Assembly (NCBI RefSeq): GCF_002209565.1
Contig: NZ_NJIH01000003.1
Location: 558,001-622,000, forward strand
Reading direction: 5' to 3'
DNA length: 64,000 bases
DNA from: Candidimonas nitroreducens
GTDB taxonomy: Bacteria; Pseudomonadota; Gammaproteobacteria; Burkholderiales; Burkholderiaceae_B
Part shown: piece by piece, positions 60,973 to 64,000 of the stretch
Layout of the letters: each line of letters starts with the position of its first letter
How positions within the stretch are numbered: position 1 is the first letter of the stretch
Made by a program: the position numbers and the translations under genes
Notes under the pieces: generated by a model
What the model saw: only the letters and a program-made list of their open reading frames with translations
Database searches by the model: none
Told to the model about the DNA's origin: nothing

Positions 60973-61184
60973 TGTGTATTTCCTCCAAGGTGTTAGGTAC
61001 GGCTGTGTATTGTGGTTCTGCTTAGTATCAATGGATTAGGTTCTAGCTACAGCAATTCACAAGTAATCGACGATTTATCAGTGGCGCTCAGTGTGGCATG
61101 CCCGAACAACTTGTGTGGCCGCGTGTATGGATCTCTTGCCTCAAAATCCAAGTTGCGTTTCTGAGTCGCCTTAGTACATCACAC

Positions 61185-61216
61185 CGCTGCAATCACAACG
61201 CGTTGTGATTGCAGCG
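61185..61216. repeat. Perfect 32-bp palindrome without a loop
   Basis: CGCTGCAATCACAACG followed directly by its exact reverse complement CGTTGTGATTGCAGCG; 16+16 bases, centre at 61200/61201. Located 213 bases upstream of the minus-strand Bug gene. No T-tract, so not a standard terminator. Could be an operator, a cruciform-forming site or an IS trace. Confidence 0.7.
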
Positions 61217-61259
61217 AGCATTGTTCAGATAGTTCTCGCTCAATATCATCGACAAATTA

Positions 61260-61277
61260 GAGTAGACCGATCTACTC
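61260..61277. promoter_or_regulatory. Second dyad upstream of the Bug gene
   Basis: GAGTAGA-CCGA-TCTACTC, perfect 7-bp arms, 43 bases from the 32-bp palindrome. Candidate regulator site; function inferred only. Confidence 0.4.
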
Positions 61278-61529
61278 CAACATGTGCAAGCTAGGGAATA
61301 CCCGTATATCGATAGTCGTATGGCTGTCTTCGCGCAGATCTGTGTCTGTTAGAAGTCGGTATTCCGCAATGTCCTGATCTACGTTAGACGGAATGCTCGA
61401 CAAACGTAAGCAGTCATTTAATGTCGCTTTATGCGTAGGCCCCTAATGCTCTCAATTGATTCCAGCCGAAAATAGATTGGAAGTAACGAGTAAATAGAAG
61501 ATTGCCACAGTGTCGCACCGCCTTTTTCC

Positions 61530-61754
61530 CGGCGCCGCTTTAGCCAAGAATTTAAGTACCAGGGAATTGAACAACTACTCAATTTCTTTTTAACGGTGGA
61601 AGGAGGTAGCATGGCGAACGCGAACTACATCCGAGCCGACTGTGTCTCTGGCGTCAGAACCTGCTGCGTAGCTGGCGAGGTGAGTTTGCGGATCGCGTTG
61701 GCTAGGGGACAAATCGATGTTCTGTATGGTTGTGCGCCGCAGATCAAATTCTAG
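61530..61754 (+). pseudogene. Possible IS66-type OrfA remnant
   Basis: Open frame of 74 codons to TAG: starts RRRFSQEFKYQGIEQLL, includes GGSMANANYIRAD, and ends SLRIALARGQIDVLYGC. The opening and the closing RI-L-RG segment resemble IS66 TnpA, but the middle is poor. Low certainty. Confidence 0.3.
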
Positions 61755-61867
61755 GTCTAGCAGCTGCTAGACCTTACGGCTGAAAGTTTCGCGCGCGGTA
61801 AGCGATACATGAAAGTCGTCTAGGTGTATTAGCGCTAATTGCGTTTCAGTTGCAGAATAGTGATACT

Positions 61868-62430
61868 GTGACTTATGAAGATCAGTTCGCCCTCGTCGAG
61901 GATTGCTTATTCAAGTATCGAGGCAACATCAGCATGATCGACCTACAAGTCGTCAACGTGATGCTGTACGTTGCCGAGCATGACTGAAAATGGCGTGGCC
62001 TGCCAAGCGCGTTGGTAACTGGCATGCGATCTACACACGTATGCATCGTAGGGCCAGTCGGCGTACCCGACAAGGCGCTTGACGCGCTGCAGAGCTTGGG
62101 GCCCACCACGCACCCTGTCCATCTGCTGACAGGCTCGACCCACGTGGAAAACGGGACACGCCAGTTGGCCCTGCACCTTGTGCTCATCCTAGCCGTGCTT
62201 TCGAATGCGCGGTGGCCCGCTCCCTGAGGATATGACAGCGAGATATATAAGATAAACATCGCAACGAAGTCGAACGGTTGCTTCGGTGCTTGAAAGGCTT
62301 TCGGTGCGCCTTCTCTCGCATTGAAACGCCTGATGTGATGTTCCTGGCCTTCCTGTGCTTCGTGCTGGCCGTTCATGGCTTGCATCAAGAGGCCCTGGAC
62401 AAGATAAGCGTGGTGCGTCGGCAGTTATAA
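61868..62430 (+). pseudogene. IS5-family (IS427-like) transposase remnant
   Basis: Plus strand: EDQFALVEDCLFKYRGNISM, then DLQVVNVMLYVAEHD, stop, KWRGLP; frameshift to GNWHAIYTRM; frameshift to GVPDKALDALQSLG; later NEVERLLRCLKGFRCAFSRI, then ETPDVMFLAFLCFVLA. These follow the order of IS427-group transposases with at least one stop (TGA near 61985) and several frameshifts and an internal deletion. Inactive. Confidence 0.7.
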
Positions 62431-62691
62431 AGCTTCAAGATTGGAGCAAGGGTATGCTTCTCGCGGAGAGCAACGAGATACTCCCATCCTCGTCTGGCGG
62501 GATGGTAGCCACAGTTTCGGCAGAATGAAGGCAGGCCAGAGAGGCTACTAAGCCGCAAATTTAAGTACGGTTACATGGCGCCTCAATCTGTATATGTTAT
62601 GGATCGCGGCCGCTATGCGTAAAATCCAACTTCGAAGTAGACTGTATGGACAGCAGTAATAAGTTACGCAAATTTACATGAAAATTTCACC

Positions 62692-63399
62692 ATGAATACT
62701 CTCTACACGACTACACGTATTTCGGCTCCCGAGACAACTGGAGCGAGGCGTTCAAGACGAAGTAGAAATGAAATTGCAATGGCTCATTTGGGCACCAGGG
62801 AAAAGCTTATCTGGTGTGGCACTGAATTATTGACTGAACGCGGATTTCATGCCATTGGCATCGAAGAAGTCTTGAAAATTGCGGGCGTAGCTAAAGGCTC
62901 CTTCTATCATTTCTTTGAAAGCAAACAAGCGTTTCTTATAGCGGTAATTGAAAAATGTCGTGAATACTACAACAAAAAGTATGAAGAAATACTTTTGAAT
63001 CCATCTCGACCTCCATTGGATCGAGTGCAAGATTTCGCAGCGCAAGCAATCGCTGGAATGGAAAAATTTGAATTTAGGCGCGGATGCTTGGTGGGTAATC
63101 TCGGGCAGGAATTAGCATCTATGGATAATCATATCGCATCTCTTCTCAATGAAATCATGCAGTCATGGGAAGATGTTTTGGCGCAATGCTTACAAGAAGG
63201 CGTGGATTGTGGTGACATTTCTAAAAGTGTTGACGTACGGCGGCAAGCTCAGTTTTTCTTCATAGGATGGCAGGGTGCAGTTTTGAGAAGTAAATTAAGA
63301 AAATCCAGCGAGCCACTTTCACTGTTTGTCGATGTTTTTCTTGCTGCGACTCAATCAGAAGGTGCGGTGTCGACCGAAAAAAAACATGAACTACAATAG
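62692..63399 (+). CDS. TetR-family transcriptional regulator (NemR/AcuR-like)
   Basis: 235 residues from ATG 62692, or 206 from ATG 62779 (MAHLGTREKLIWCG), the latter closer to usual family length. HTH: LLTERGFHAIGIEEVLKIAGVAKGSFYHFFESKQAFLIAVIEKC; ligand domain includes FEFRRGCLVGNLGQELASMD, a segment I associate with the AcuR/NemR-like group responding to electrophiles. AT-rich. No divergent partner in the window; it may control the nitroreductase group or genes to the right. Confidence 0.88.
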   Translation: MNTLYTTTRISAPETTGARRSRRSRNEIAMAHLGTREKLIWCGTELLTERGFHAIGIEEVLKIAGVAKGSFYHFFESKQAFLIAVIEKCREYYNKKYEEILLNPSRPPLDRVQDFAAQAIAGMEKFEFRRGCLVGNLGQELASMDNHIASLLNEIMQSWEDVLAQCLQEGVDCGDISKSVDVRRQAQFFFIGWQGAVLRSKLRKSSEPLSLFVDVFLAATQSEGAVSTEKKHELQ

Positions 63400-63549
63400 T
63401 TTTAGGATTGCAGCCCCACAAGTAGATTAATACGGTTTAGGCATCTGAGCGGAGACTTAGGTTGCGTGGTGTTATTACCGAAATAATACTAACTTGTTTT
63501 GTCAACGTCGAAACACGGATCTATGTGCGCTGTCTGGGTAATGGTCTGT

Positions 63550-64000
63550 CTATTTACAAAGCAAATTGACAAAAGCTCGGGCACAGGCCGGCAGAGCATC
63601 AAGTTCACGATATAAGACGCGTCTCTCTCGTATTGACCACTCATCGGAAAGCTGGATAACGCGCAACTTTGCATGTTGTGAATGCCTTAGCGCAGCGCTT
63701 TCGGGCAGTACTCCGATTCCGACGCCTGATTCGATCATGCAACACATGGACTCGAAGCTGCCCATCAAGATTCGCATATCCAAACGGCGTTCTGCCAAGC
63801 GCGCCTTTTGCACAAGGAACTCTTGCAATGTACTACCACGCAGTCCCACGTGGGGGTAGCCCATGGTCTCGGAAAAGGCTGCGACCGTAAGGCCAGCCAG
63901 AGGGTGCCGGGGTGGCGTAACGAGCACAAGGCGATCAGTGCTGAAGCATCGACTTTCCAAACCTTCAGTAGTCACGACGCCTGCAACCACGCCTACATCG
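63550..64000 (-). CDS. LysR-family regulator, C-terminal part (runs off the window)
   Basis: About 150 residues of a LysR effector domain, frame open to the right edge (DVGVVAGVVTTEGLESRCFSTDRLVLVTPPRHPLAG). ESMCCMIESGVGIGVLPESAALRH is the typical hinge/second-lobe pattern. HTH and start lie beyond base 64000. The stop is at 63550. Target unknown. Confidence 0.85.
   Translation of the reverse strand, partial: DVGVVAGVVTTEGLESRCFSTDRLVLVTPPRHPLAGLTVAAFSETMGYPHVGLRGSTLQEFLVQKARLAERRLDMRILMGSFESMCCMIESGVGIGVLPESAALRHSQHAKLRVIQLSDEWSIRERRVLYRELDALPACARAFVNLLCK

Larger units (their letters stand above)
60973..61529. other. Intergenic region holding two palindromes
   Basis: No gene. Leader of the Bug gene (TTGGAGGAAATACACA before ATG 60972 on the minus strand) and, further out, the dyads at 61185-61216 and 61260-61277. 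The rest shows nothing recognised. Confidence 0.4.

Noticed and set aside
61882-62388. 168-codon minus-strand frame
   Set aside because: Lies opposite the IS5-type transposase relic, whose conserved blocks read on the plus strand.
1-64000. tRNA genes, rRNA, CRISPR arrays, phage genes or an integrase marking a genomic island
   Set aside because: I looked for cloverleaf-like arms with CCA-type ends, regularly spaced repeats and tyrosine or serine recombinases and found none; only transposase relics and one intact IS.

Overview
The window looks like an accessory, catabolism-rich stretch of a betaproteobacterial chromosome, most likely from the Alcaligenaceae (Bordetella/Achromobacter type). The reasons are the glmS end at the left edge, seven separate Bug-type (tripartite tricarboxylate transporter) solute receptors, repeated CaiB/BaiF CoA-transferases and HpcH/CitE-like lyases, and a mixed base composition (GC-rich blocks at about 0-0.6, 35-44 kb; AT-richer blocks at about 1-9.6 and 56-64 kb). 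No tRNA, rRNA, CRISPR array, phage structural gene or replication origin was seen.

Layout. 0-1.1 kb: 3' end of glmS, then a wrecked IS4-type transposase. 1.1-9.7 kb: DUF4387 + AtuA-like pair and LysR regulator on the minus strand, facing a plus-strand operon (CitE-like lyase, CoA-transferase, Bug receptor, amidase, cysteine hydrolase). 9.7-11.8 kb: scar region with a Gly-rich fragment, an IS5-type remnant, an intact 1335-bp IS2-group element and half of an SDR gene. 11.9-18.6 kb: aromatic (gentisate-type) cluster with a divergent ThDP enzyme and a TetR regulator. 18.7-24.3 kb: transposase and outer-membrane protein remnants, then an enolase-superfamily enzyme + Bug receptor, a divergent citrate-synthase-like protein with an N-terminal HTH, and an exported amidase. 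24.6-30 kb: RHH protein, LysR, and a minus-strand operon of RraA-like aldolase, Bug, CoA-transferase and lyase. 30-34.4 kb: BON and CsbD stress proteins, then FAH hydrolase + Bug with a divergent IclR. 34.4-38 kb: mostly empty DNA, a truncated exported protein, a Phd-like/zeta-toxin module and a DUF2254 membrane protein. 38-45 kb: LysR, cupin, four SDRs, a Bug receptor, IclR. 45.2-56.2 kb: one long operon with a CobW GTPase, cyclic amidohydrolase, cysteine hydrolase, a complete HAAT (Liv-type) ABC transporter, SDR, OYE-like flavoenzyme and OsmC protein. 56.2-64 kb: IS remnants, two nitroreductases, CoA-transferase, Bug receptor, further IS remnants, TetR and a partial LysR.

How it fits together: most blocks repeat one plan - a regulator divergent from an operon that pairs a periplasmic receptor with enzymes that activate (CoA transfer), cleave (lyase/aldolase/FAH) or hydrolyse (amidase/cysteine hydrolase/amidohydrolase) a small organic acid or amide. 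The Bug receptors have no TctA/TctB membrane partners here, so they must use partners encoded elsewhere or act as sensors. The most coherent unassigned system is the 45.2-56.2 kb operon, which I infer handles a cyclic amide/ureide-like compound. Substrates of all operons except the gentisate branch remain unassigned. Broken IS copies at nearly every block boundary suggest that the region was assembled stepwise.
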